64,000 bases of DNA from UBA6109 sp035366835 (GTDB lineage Bacteria; Desulfobacterota; Syntrophia; Syntrophales; UBA6109): positions 1 to 64,000 of the forward strand of contig DAOSIS010000017.1 in the NCBI GenBank assembly GCA_035366835.1. Reading direction: 5' to 3'. The notes under the pieces are model-generated. The model was not told the DNA's origin, ran no database searches, and saw only the letters and a program-made list of their open reading frames with translations. Both the position numbers and the translations under genes were made by a program. This document shows, one piece after another, positions 1-7,510 of the stretch. The stretch's first letter is position 1. Every line of letters begins with the position of its first letter.

Positions 1-2
1 CG

Positions 3-107
3 CGGGCGTGGCTGATGAAGCAGCACCCGAAGTGGCTCAAGGAGATGGAGCACGAAGGGAAGCTCGTCGTAGCGGGAGAGGAGAAGGGGCCGGGCGGACA
101 CTGCTGA
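3..107 (+). CDS. C-terminal fragment of an unidentified protein
   Basis: The window opens inside a reading frame in phase 3 that runs 34 codons to TGA at 105-107. The visible tail is charged and ends in Gly-Gly-His-Cys. It is followed 30 bases later by a strong intrinsic terminator, which supports it as the real end of a plus-strand gene. I do not recognise the family, and too little is left to name a function. The overlapping frame starting at 8 reads across the terminator and is a shadow. Confidence 0.55.
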   Translation, partial: RAWLMKQHPKWLKEMEHEGKLVVAGEEKGPGGHC

Positions 108-136
108 GCAGGCGACCCGGACAAGCGTCAGACAAA

Positions 137-165
137 AAGGGGGGGCTCGATGCCCCCCTTCCTTT
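137..165 (+). terminator. Intrinsic terminator after the truncated first gene
   Basis: A G-run at 139-145 pairs with a C-run at 153-158, flanked by AA/TT, with a loop of about 5 bases. T-rich sequence follows. It lies just after the stop codon at 107 and before the convergent aldo/keto reductase gene. Confidence 0.7.
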
Positions 166-297
166 TGGTGTTCCCTCCGCCTTTTGCCCGTCCCCGCAAG
201 GAACGTCCCGACGGAAAGGGTCGCGCCATGATCCGCCGCAGCGCGGAGGATGACGGGATCCGGGAGGATTCCACCGCCGCGCTGCAGAGGATGCGTC

Positions 298-1134
298 TCA
301 GAAATCGAAATGATCCGGATCCGATCCGAACCGCTTCCCCCTGTCGAGGCCGTCGATCCGCTTCACGTCTTCCGTCGACAGCTCAAAATCGAAGAGCCGG
401 ACATTGGATAGAATCCTTGCCGGCGTCACGGACTTCGGGACCGTCGCCACTCCTTTTTGGAGGCTCCATCGGAGCACGATCTGGGCGGGGTCTTTTCCGT
501 ATTTTCTCGCCAGTTGTGACAGCAATTCGACTTCGCTGATCCGTCCTTGCATCAGGGGGCTCCATGCCTGGTACTGAATGCCGAGTCCGGTGCAGAAATC
601 GATCAGGTCCTGCTGGACGAGATAAGGATGAAATTCCATCTGGTTGACCATGGGAACGATCTCGGCGGTCTGCAGCAGATCGAGCACATGATGCTTCAGG
701 AAGTTGCTGATCCCGATCGCGCGCACCAGGCCCCGCCGGTACAAGGACTCCAGCGCGCGCCAGGTGTCTTGAAATTTTCCTTTTACCGGCCAGTGCACCA
801 GGTACAGGTCGAGATAATCGAAGCCGAGTTCGTCGAGGCTTCTGCCGAATGCGGCGAGCGTGGTGTCGTACCCCTGATCGGGATTCCAGATCTTGGTCGT
901 GACGAAGACCTCTTCCCGCTTCAACCCGCTTTGCCGCAAGGCCGCTCCGACCCCTTTTTCATTTGCGTAAAAAGCAGCCGTGTCGATATGCCGGTAGCCC
1001 GCCTGCAGTGCGCAGGAAACGGTGCGGACCACCTCCTCCCCATCGGGGACTTTGTACGTCCCGACTCCCAGATAGGGCATTCGGACGCGGTTGTGCAGGG
1101 AAACGCATCCCGAGATGTCTGTAATGTGCATCAT
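298..1134 (-). CDS. Aldo/keto reductase
   Basis: A 278-residue protein, within the usual 270-330 range of the family. It is an NADPH-dependent oxidoreductase of the AKR (beta/alpha)8 barrel, cytosolic. The catalytic tetrad is visible: Asp51 and Tyr56 in DTAAFY, Lys81 in TTKIW, and His114 in LVHWP. The cofactor-binding region near the end contains VPKSVTPARI, typical of prokaryotic AKR5-like enzymes. The start ATG at 1134 is preceded by an AAAGGGGTG ribosome site; a second ATG follows directly. It is divergent from the methyltransferase at 1366. The physiological substrate (aldehyde, diketogulonate or similar) cannot be read from sequence. Confidence 0.93.
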   Translation of the reverse strand: MMHITDISGCVSLHNRVRMPYLGVGTYKVPDGEEVVRTVSCALQAGYRHIDTAAFYANEKGVGAALRQSGLKREEVFVTTKIWNPDQGYDTTLAAFGRSLDELGFDYLDLYLVHWPVKGKFQDTWRALESLYRRGLVRAIGISNFLKHHVLDLLQTAEIVPMVNQMEFHPYLVQQDLIDFCTGLGIQYQAWSPLMQGRISEVELLSQLARKYGKDPAQIVLRWSLQKGVATVPKSVTPARILSNVRLFDFELSTEDVKRIDGLDRGKRFGSDPDHFDF

Positions 1135-1365
1135 GGCACCCCTTTATTGTGGACAGGACGGCCCTTTCCGCCGCCTCCGCCGGTAACGGGCGACTCCAAC
1201 CGGAAACAACTTCTAGCGGAGGCGTCCTCAGTCTGTCAACAGAAACCGGGCCTCCGGGCCCGTTCATTTTGTGCTATGATGCCGAAACAAGATTGCGCGG
1301 CAGCGTCGAGCGCCGCTCCCGAATCTTCCGCCGCTCGAACCGCCGGCCCTCAAGGGCGGAACGCC

Positions 1366-2085
1366 ATGACGATCGATCAAGCCTTCAACGAATCCGTGAA
1401 TTACTACGACAGCTGGATGAAAAAAGCCCTGCCGGGCTACGAAGACCTCTTCGCCGTCGCCCGGGATCTGATCCCCTTCCCTGCGAATGCCCTCATCGAT
1501 GTCCTGGATCTGGGTGCGGGGACGGGACTTTTCTCGCGCCATGTGCTGGACAAGTATCCCCAGGGGTCTTTCGTCCTTTGGGATATCGCGGCCAAGATGC
1601 TCGACGTCGCCAGGAAACGATTCGGGCCTTCCGACGGCGGGCGGTTTCGTTACCTTCTGGATGATTATCGCCGGATCGATTACGCGGGGACATTCGATGT
1701 CGTTCTCTCGAGCCTTTCGATTCATCACCTTTCCGACGAGGACAAGCGGCTGCTGTTTCCACGGATCTACCGGGCGCTGCGTTCACCGGGCGTCTTCATC
1801 AACATCGACCAGGTCAGGGGGCCGACGCCGGAGATGCAGGAGCTGTACTGGACAACCTGGCTGAAGATGGTGCGGAAAAGGGGCGGGACGGAGGAAGAGA
1901 TCCGGGCCAGCGTGGACCGGCGGCGGACGTACGACCGGGAGGCCCTCCTGACCGATCAACTTGCATGGCTGGAGGAGGCGGGGTTCCGGAACGCCGATTG
2001 CGTCTACAAGAACTGGTACGTGGGTGTCTTCTACGCCGAAAAGCGCGAGGCGCCGCCGGCGCGGTGCGGCGCGGTTCCGCGGTAG
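1366..2085 (+). CDS. Class I SAM-dependent methyltransferase
   Basis: A 239-residue cytosolic methyltransferase. Motif I VLDLGAGTG (about residues 45-53) is the SAM-binding loop. The acidic strand-2 end lies in FVLWDIA, and DVVLSSLSIHHL is the post-motif II region. I take the start as ATG 1366 (MTIDQAF) because the methyltransferase fold begins there. The frame is open upstream to 547, but that part is antisense to the aldo/keto reductase. Another ATG at 1276 would add a low-complexity Ala/Ser leader. The substrate is unknown. The metallo-beta-lactamase-fold gene follows 73 bases downstream and may be co-transcribed. Confidence 0.88.
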   Translation: MTIDQAFNESVNYYDSWMKKALPGYEDLFAVARDLIPFPANALIDVLDLGAGTGLFSRHVLDKYPQGSFVLWDIAAKMLDVARKRFGPSDGGRFRYLLDDYRRIDYAGTFDVVLSSLSIHHLSDEDKRLLFPRIYRALRSPGVFINIDQVRGPTPEMQELYWTTWLKMVRKRGGTEEEIRASVDRRRTYDREALLTDQLAWLEEAGFRNADCVYKNWYVGVFYAEKREAPPARCGAVPR

Positions 2086-2158
2086 CCGGCCTCCGGTCGG
2101 CACAGGGTTCGTTTGGTGGACTTTCTCCTCCGGGATCGAAAGGGAGGTGACGGAGAAC

Positions 2159-2881
2159 ATGGGCGCTCCGGCATTTCGGCTGGCAAGCGGCTGCACGATC
2201 GCTCAGGTCCTGTCCGGCCGATGCAACGCCTTCCTGCTTTCGAAGGGGGGCAGGCATATTCTCGTCGATACCGGCCGGATGCGTTCCGAGAAGAAGCTCG
2301 TGGACAGGCTCGTCGAGTCCGGCGTCGACGGACGAAACCTCTCCGCGCTGGTGCTGACGCACACCCATTTCGATCATGCCGAGAACGCCGCGGCCGTCAA
2401 GACGATCTTCGGAGCGAAGATCCTCGTCCACCGGAGCGAAGCGGATTTCCTGAACTGCGGTGACAGTCCCCTGCCGCAGGGGACTCTATTCCCCACGCGA
2501 TGGCTGATCCGGCTGTTCGGGGCTTCGCTGCAAAGGCTATTCCTGTATCGGCCGGTGGCGGGAGACATCCTGGTCGACGAAAGGCTGGATCTGCTCGATT
2601 TCGGCTTTTCCGCGACCGTTCTTCACCTGCCCGGCCATTCGTCCGGTTCCCTGAGCCTGATCGTCGAAGACGAAATCGCCCTGGTCGGCGACACGCTGTT
2701 CGGGGTGATCCGGGGCTCGGTCCGGCCTCCCTTCGCCGACGATCCGGCGCTTCTGGTGCGAAGCTGGCGGCGGCTTCTCGACACCGGGTGCAGGGTCTTT
2801 CTTCCCGGCCACGGACGGCAAATCGGCCGGGACCTGCTGCAGCGCCAGTACGAAAAATATCAAAGGCGGTACGAGGCATGA
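2159..2881 (+). CDS. MBL-fold metallohydrolase
   Basis: A 240-residue metallo-beta-lactamase-superfamily hydrolase. The zinc motif THTHFDH sits near residue 63. Further ligands are visible in LPGHSSGS, VGDTLFG and the terminal LPGHG, so the dinuclear site looks complete. ATG 2159 was chosen because AGGGAGGTGA lies just upstream at 2141-2150. The same frame is open to 1961, but that part overlaps the methyltransferase. Substrate class (glyoxalase II-like, lactonase, other) is not determinable. It lies in the same direction as the methyltransferase and membrane-protein genes. Confidence 0.9.
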   Translation: MGAPAFRLASGCTIAQVLSGRCNAFLLSKGGRHILVDTGRMRSEKKLVDRLVESGVDGRNLSALVLTHTHFDHAENAAAVKTIFGAKILVHRSEADFLNCGDSPLPQGTLFPTRWLIRLFGASLQRLFLYRPVAGDILVDERLDLLDFGFSATVLHLPGHSSGSLSLIVEDEIALVGDTLFGVIRGSVRPPFADDPALLVRSWRRLLDTGCRVFLPGHGRQIGRDLLQRQYEKYQRRYEA

Positions 2882-2929
2882 TCCATCGGCAAAGGCCGAC
2901 GCATGAAAGAAAGGGGGACGGCAAACGAC

Positions 2930-3973
2930 ATGGAACTGAATCGCAATCTCCTGCGCGACGCGGCGGCGAAAGGTCTGCTCACGGAAGAGCAGGCGGAAGC
3001 GCTCTGGCGATTCCTGTCCGAGCACAGTCAGAATGTGCCGGCCTTCCGCTTCACGCACATCCTCTATTACCTCGGCGGCCTGGTCGCCATCGGCGCCATG
3101 ACGCTTTTCATGACTCTCGGCTGGGAGCGGTTCGGCGGCTGGGGGCTCTTCTTCATCGTCCTTGCCTACGCCGTCGCCGGATTGTGGCTGACCGAGTACT
3201 TCCTGGAACGTCGGAACCTGGGGATTCCGGCCGGCATCACGGCGACCTTCGTCGTCGCCCTGGCGCCCCTCGCCGTCTACGGCCTGCAGGCCGCTTTTGG
3301 TTTGTGGGCGGACATCGGCGGACGTCCCTACCGGGTCTACCATACCCACATCGACTGGCGCTGGATGATCATGGAACTGGTCACGCTGGTGGTCGGCGCG
3401 GCGATGCTGTGGCGCTACCGCCTTCCGTTTCTGGTCATGCCGGTCGCCGTTACGCTCTGGTACATGACCATGGATGTGACGCCCTTCCTGTCCGGCCTGG
3501 AGGACGCCGCATGGGAACTGCGCAGGCTCGTTTCATTGTGGTTCGGGCTGCTTATCGTCCTCCTGGCCTTCTGGGTGGACGTGCGCGCCCGGAAGAGCCG
3601 GAAGGACTTTGCCTTCTGGCTGTATCTGTTCGGGGTGCTGGCGTTCTGGGGCGGGCTGTCCATGATGCGTTCGGAAAGCGAATGGAACAGGTTCCTCTAT
3701 CTGTGCATCAACCTCGTGATGATCGGCGTCGGCGCCGTCCTTTCACGCCGCGTGTTTGCGGTGTTCGGCGGGCTCGGCGCCGCCGGGTACCTCGGGCATC
3801 TGGCCCATGATGTGTTCAAGGACAGCCTGATCTTCCCCTTCGCCCTGACGCTCATCGGCTTCGGGATCATCTACTGCGGAATCCTCTGGCAGCGCCACGA
3901 AGAGGCGATGACGGGAAGGCTGAGGAGCGTCCTTCCTCGTGAGCTGCAGGAGCTCCTCGAGAAGCGGGGCTGA
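2930..3973 (+). CDS. Polytopic membrane protein, DUF2157-like
   Basis: A 347-residue protein with a soluble N-terminal helix-rich segment of about 45 residues (LLTEEQAEALWRFL) followed by about eight or nine hydrophobic segments. A short amphipathic N-terminus before a multi-span membrane domain resembles the DUF2157 group of predicted membrane proteins. No catalytic motif is visible. ATG 2930 has a GGGGGA site about 12 bases upstream; ATG 2903 in frame is an alternative that adds nine residues. Function unknown. It follows the MBL-fold gene by 48 bases. Confidence 0.75.
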   Translation: MELNRNLLRDAAAKGLLTEEQAEALWRFLSEHSQNVPAFRFTHILYYLGGLVAIGAMTLFMTLGWERFGGWGLFFIVLAYAVAGLWLTEYFLERRNLGIPAGITATFVVALAPLAVYGLQAAFGLWADIGGRPYRVYHTHIDWRWMIMELVTLVVGAAMLWRYRLPFLVMPVAVTLWYMTMDVTPFLSGLEDAAWELRRLVSLWFGLLIVLLAFWVDVRARKSRKDFAFWLYLFGVLAFWGGLSMMRSESEWNRFLYLCINLVMIGVGAVLSRRVFAVFGGLGAAGYLGHLAHDVFKDSLIFPFALTLIGFGIIYCGILWQRHEEAMTGRLRSVLPRELQELLEKRG

Positions 3974-3990
3974 GGACAAGGGGGGCTTCT

Positions 3991-4986
3991 TTACGCCGGA
4001 CCGGCGAGATCCCGGACTGCCTTCTCCAGGCCGTCCAGCAGGACCCCCATCCTTCCAAAATCGAGCGTATCGACCGTATCCGAGGACGCGTGGTAGTGGG
4101 GATTCCGGTAGAAGGCCGTGTCGGTCAGCATGGCGGCCGGGTAGCCCATCTTCCAGAAGGAACGGTGGTCGGAGAAGTCCACGCCGGGAACGAGGCTGAC
4201 CGTGCTCAGCGTCTCGACGGCCATGCCGGCCGCCCGGAGCGGAGCCGCGATGTCCGCCACGAGGCGTCGGGAGGAGAGGTTCCCCACGACGGCGATGAAA
4301 TCGGGCGTCGTCGAGAAGAAGAGGCTCATGAACGGCAGGGGGAACGCCTGGCCGCCTTTGGCCGTTCCATAGTACCCCAGCATCTCCAGCGAGATCATGG
4401 CGGTGACCTGTTCTCCGGCCGCCTTCGCCCGCTCGGCATAGACGAAGCTTCCCATCGACGGCGTCCGGAAGACGGGCGGCTCCTCCAGGCAGAAGAACGC
4501 GAGCCTGATCGTCCGGTCCGGGCGGCTGTCGCGCAGGAGACGGCTCAGTTCCAGCAGGACCGCGACGCCGCTCGCGTTGTCGTCGGCGCCCGGGGTGCCG
4601 GTCACCGTGTCGTAGTGGGCGCCCACGACCACCGTTTCGGCCGGCTTTTCCTTTCCCGCGATCGTCGCGATGACGTTCCCGTACATCCTCCCCTCGTAGG
4701 GGAAGCCCTGGATCTCGGGGCTGTAGCCGTATCCCGCCAGTACGCCCAGGATGTAGCGCTTGGCCTCCTCGATCTTTTCGTATTCGAGGACGCTGCGCGA
4801 ACCGATTCCGGCGCTCAGCCGCTCGACGTGGCCGCGCAGGTTCCGTGCGTGCAGGGAGGTGGTCTCCGCCGGTCCGGCGGGAGAGGGCGGCTGCAGGAAC
4901 CACCGGACCCTGGCCAGCTCATAGAGGATATAGACGAGCAGGACAAGAAGAATCGCCAGAGCGGTCAGCGCCATTTTCCTTCTCAT
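3991..4986 (-). CDS. M28-family zinc metallopeptidase, membrane-anchored
   Basis: A 331-residue protein with an N-terminal hydrophobic segment (residues 6-24) that anchors it or acts as a signal, followed by an extracytoplasmic M28 domain. The zinc ligands are visible: His and Asp in GAHYDTVTG and GADDNASG, the Glu pair in FCLEEPP, and the terminal His in HASSDTVDTLD. These are the aminopeptidase S/Y type residues. Start taken at ATG 4986 (MRRKMAL), where the membrane segment begins; the frame is open to 5145 without a better ribosome site. It converges with the membrane-protein gene. It probably releases N-terminal residues from peptides in the periplasm. Confidence 0.88.
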   Translation of the reverse strand: MRRKMALTALAILLVLLVYILYELARVRWFLQPPSPAGPAETTSLHARNLRGHVERLSAGIGSRSVLEYEKIEEAKRYILGVLAGYGYSPEIQGFPYEGRMYGNVIATIAGKEKPAETVVVGAHYDTVTGTPGADDNASGVAVLLELSRLLRDSRPDRTIRLAFFCLEEPPVFRTPSMGSFVYAERAKAAGEQVTAMISLEMLGYYGTAKGGQAFPLPFMSLFFSTTPDFIAVVGNLSSRRLVADIAAPLRAAGMAVETLSTVSLVPGVDFSDHRSFWKMGYPAAMLTDTAFYRNPHYHASSDTVDTLDFGRMGVLLDGLEKAVRDLAGPA

Positions 4987-5181
4987 GAGATTCCCCGCTG
5001 GTTGAACCGGTCCTCGGAGACGAAACGCCTGGCGCGGAACGTCCCGGAACGCCTTTCCGGATCCAGGACAAAGATTATATCGATCCGATCCGATCGGGCA
5101 AGGCGAAAAAAGGCCTCGCCGCTGCGCGGAGTCCTCAGTCTTCATGGAGGCGGGTGGAGAAGAGGATCCTCCGCCCGCCGA

Positions 5182-6573
5182 TTACGGCCGATTCAGCGCC
5201 GCCCGGCAGCGCGCGAGGATGGAGAGCGTTTCGAAGGGCTGCTCGATGTCCGGATAGGTCGGCACGCCCCGCGGTTCCAGCGAGTCCTTGTAGAGGTCCA
5301 TGCATTCCTTGGCGGCGCTGAAGGCGACGAGGACGGGTTTTTCCGGATACTTCCGGGCCAGATCGTAGATGAAATCCGGCGACGGCACGCCGATGTCCCG
5401 CGTCAGCATGATGATCGGTACGACGGCGTCGATGTTGGGATCCCGGAGCACGGCCTCCATGCCTTCCCGGTAGCCGAATTCCACGCCGTGAACGCCGCAG
5501 GACGGCCAGATGTCCACGGGATTGCGCATGCGGATCAGGGCCGGGCTGATTTCCTGCAGGCGCCGGACCGTCTCCGGCTGCAGGTCGGGGATTGTCAAGC
5601 CGTGACCTGTGCAGTAATCCGAAAGGACCGTGAGCATGGCGCCCGAGGGGGCCAGGAAGCTGACGCGGTTTCCCTGAAGCGGCGGAAGCATGGAAAAGGC
5701 CTTGGCCGCCAGCACGAGGTGCGTGTATTCGTGGATGCGAACGACGCCGGCCTGGCGGAGCATCCCGTCGACGATGCGGTCCTCCGATCCCATGGCGGCG
5801 GTGTGGGCGTCGGCCGCCTTGCGCCCCGCCTCCGTGGCCCCTCCCTTGAGCATGACGACGGGTTTTCTCCGCGTCACCTCGCGGGCGACCTCCAGAAAAC
5901 GGCGCGGTTTCTTGAGGCTCTCGACGTAGATGATGATGGCCGAAGTCTCGGGGTCCTGCCCGAGATATTCCAGCGCCTCGCTCTCTTCCACGTCGATCTT
6001 GTTGCCCAGCCCGATCACGCGGGCGGGACCGAAATGTTCTCCCGTGAGGATGTACTTCATCGTGTGCGTCCCGAAGTTTCCCGTCTGGGCGATGAAAGAC
6101 ACCTTGCCCGGCCGGATCTTCCCCAGCGGGAAAAGGGACGACGTGAATTTGAAGGGCGTGGAGGTGTGCCCCGAGGTGTTGGGCCCAAGGGTGCGGATGC
6201 CCGTCTCCCTGAGGGCGTCGACCAGCTCTTCCTGGAGCCTGGCGCGCCCTTCGTCCACTTCGGCGAATCCGCCCGCCAGAAGCACGGCGTGGCGGATCCC
6301 CCGGGCCGCGCATTCCCGCAGCGCCTGGACGGTCTGTTCGGCGGGAAGGATGATCACGGCGACATCGATCCCTTCGGGAAGCTCGGCCACGGACCGCGTC
6401 ACGGGAAGCCCCAGGATCCGGCCGCCGCGCGGATTGACGGGATAGATCTTTCCCTCGTAACCGTTGGCCAGCATGTTGGCTACAACCACGTAGCCGGATT
6501 TGCCTTCCGCGGCCGATGCGCCGATAACGGCAACCTGCCGCGGTTCGAAGAAGGGGGTCAATGAATGGCTCAT
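5182..6573 (-). CDS. NDP-forming acyl-CoA synthetase, alpha-type subunit
   Basis: A 463-residue protein with an N-terminal CoA-binding Rossmann domain (VAVIGASAAEGK near residue 10), then succinyl-CoA-ligase-like domains. The candidate phosphohistidine is in AHTAAMGSEDR, where the family usually reads HTGALAG. The second signature, usually SQSGG, reads AQTGNFG here. ATG 6573 is preceded by AGAGGAGA. Paired with the ATP-grasp gene at 6731-7405, it would form a two-subunit enzyme interconverting an acyl-CoA with acid plus ATP. The window carries two more such genes in other domain arrangements. Substrate (acetate or longer/aromatic acid) unknown. Confidence 0.85.
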   Translation of the reverse strand: MSHSLTPFFEPRQVAVIGASAAEGKSGYVVVANMLANGYEGKIYPVNPRGGRILGLPVTRSVAELPEGIDVAVIILPAEQTVQALRECAARGIRHAVLLAGGFAEVDEGRARLQEELVDALRETGIRTLGPNTSGHTSTPFKFTSSLFPLGKIRPGKVSFIAQTGNFGTHTMKYILTGEHFGPARVIGLGNKIDVEESEALEYLGQDPETSAIIIYVESLKKPRRFLEVAREVTRRKPVVMLKGGATEAGRKAADAHTAAMGSEDRIVDGMLRQAGVVRIHEYTHLVLAAKAFSMLPPLQGNRVSFLAPSGAMLTVLSDYCTGHGLTIPDLQPETVRRLQEISPALIRMRNPVDIWPSCGVHGVEFGYREGMEAVLRDPNIDAVVPIIMLTRDIGVPSPDFIYDLARKYPEKPVLVAFSAAKECMDLYKDSLEPRGVPTYPDIEQPFETLSILARCRAALNRP

Positions 6574-6730
6574 GGGAACATCTCCTCTGCCGGCCGCCAA
6601 CAAACGCCCGTCTGCCGCGTTTCCGCGTCCTCGTCCTCCACCGTCGCTGCGTACAACCCGGTACGCCTCACGTCTCGGGACTTCGGGTGCCCTGCATCCG
6701 GCCGTTCCTGAACGGCCGCTTCAACAGTCG

Positions 6731-7405
6731 TCACGTTGCCTTGCGGATCTTCACGAGTGCGTCCACGGCCACGGGCGATCCATCCTTGCGGATCTTCAAG
6801 GGATTGATATCGATCGCCTCGACCTCGGGCCGCGAAAGTCCGATTTGACCGAGGGAGACGAGGGCCTGCGCAAGGGCCTTGCGGTCCACGGCGGCCTCGC
6901 CGCGGAACGGGTCGAGCACCTTGGCGGTCCTGATGTCCGCCATCATCTGCATCGCGTCGTATTCCGCCAGCGGGGCGACGCGGAAAACGACGTCCTGCAG
7001 GAGTTCGGTGAAGATGCCCCCCAGGCCGAACATGACGCAGGGGCCGAACTGGACATCCCGGAGAAGGCCGCAGACGATCTCGCGGTTGCCGGGAACCATC
7101 TCCTGCACGAGAATCGCCTCGCACCCGGGGATGGCCAACAGCCGCTTGCCCTCTTCGCGGATCTCCGCCCCGCCCTTGAGGTTGAGCGCGATGCCCCCGA
7201 CCTCCGTTTTGTGATAGAGGGAACTGCCCGCCGCTTTCAGCACGACCGGATAGCCGAATCCGGCCGCGATCTTCGCCGCTTCTTCCGCATCCTCCGCCAG
7301 GGCCTCCCGGCAGACGGGGATTCCGGCCGCCGCGAGCAGACGTTTCGATTCGTACTCGTTCAGGGCGTCCTTCCCGCCCGCCAGCGCTCTTGCGATGTCG
7401 TCCAT
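6731..7405 (-). CDS. NDP-forming acyl-CoA synthetase, beta-type (ATP-grasp) subunit
   Basis: A 224-residue ATP-grasp protein matching the beta subunit of acetate-CoA ligase (ADP-forming). The beta-subunit phosphohistidine motif appears as LYHKTEVGGI. PVVLKAAGS and the GLGGIFTELLQDVVFR strand are typical of this ATP-grasp subfamily, and EAIDINPLKI is the metal-binding end. ATG 7405 follows GAAAGGA. It lies 157 bases upstream of the alpha-type gene on the same strand, so the two probably form one operon and one enzyme. The 7.5-9.6 kb gene upstream carries both parts in one chain. Confidence 0.88.
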   Translation of the reverse strand: MDDIARALAGGKDALNEYESKRLLAAAGIPVCREALAEDAEEAAKIAAGFGYPVVLKAAGSSLYHKTEVGGIALNLKGGAEIREEGKRLLAIPGCEAILVQEMVPGNREIVCGLLRDVQFGPCVMFGLGGIFTELLQDVVFRVAPLAEYDAMQMMADIRTAKVLDPFRGEAAVDRKALAQALVSLGQIGLSRPEVEAIDINPLKIRKDGSPVAVDALVKIRKAT

Positions 7406-7510
7406 AGGGTTTCCTTTCTCGTCGTGGAAAGGGGGCAGGGTCTTCAGCCGAGATCCTGCGGCAGCTTCCTCAGTTTGATGAGTTTGATGCCCCGTTCCCG
7501 CCGCTCCGTC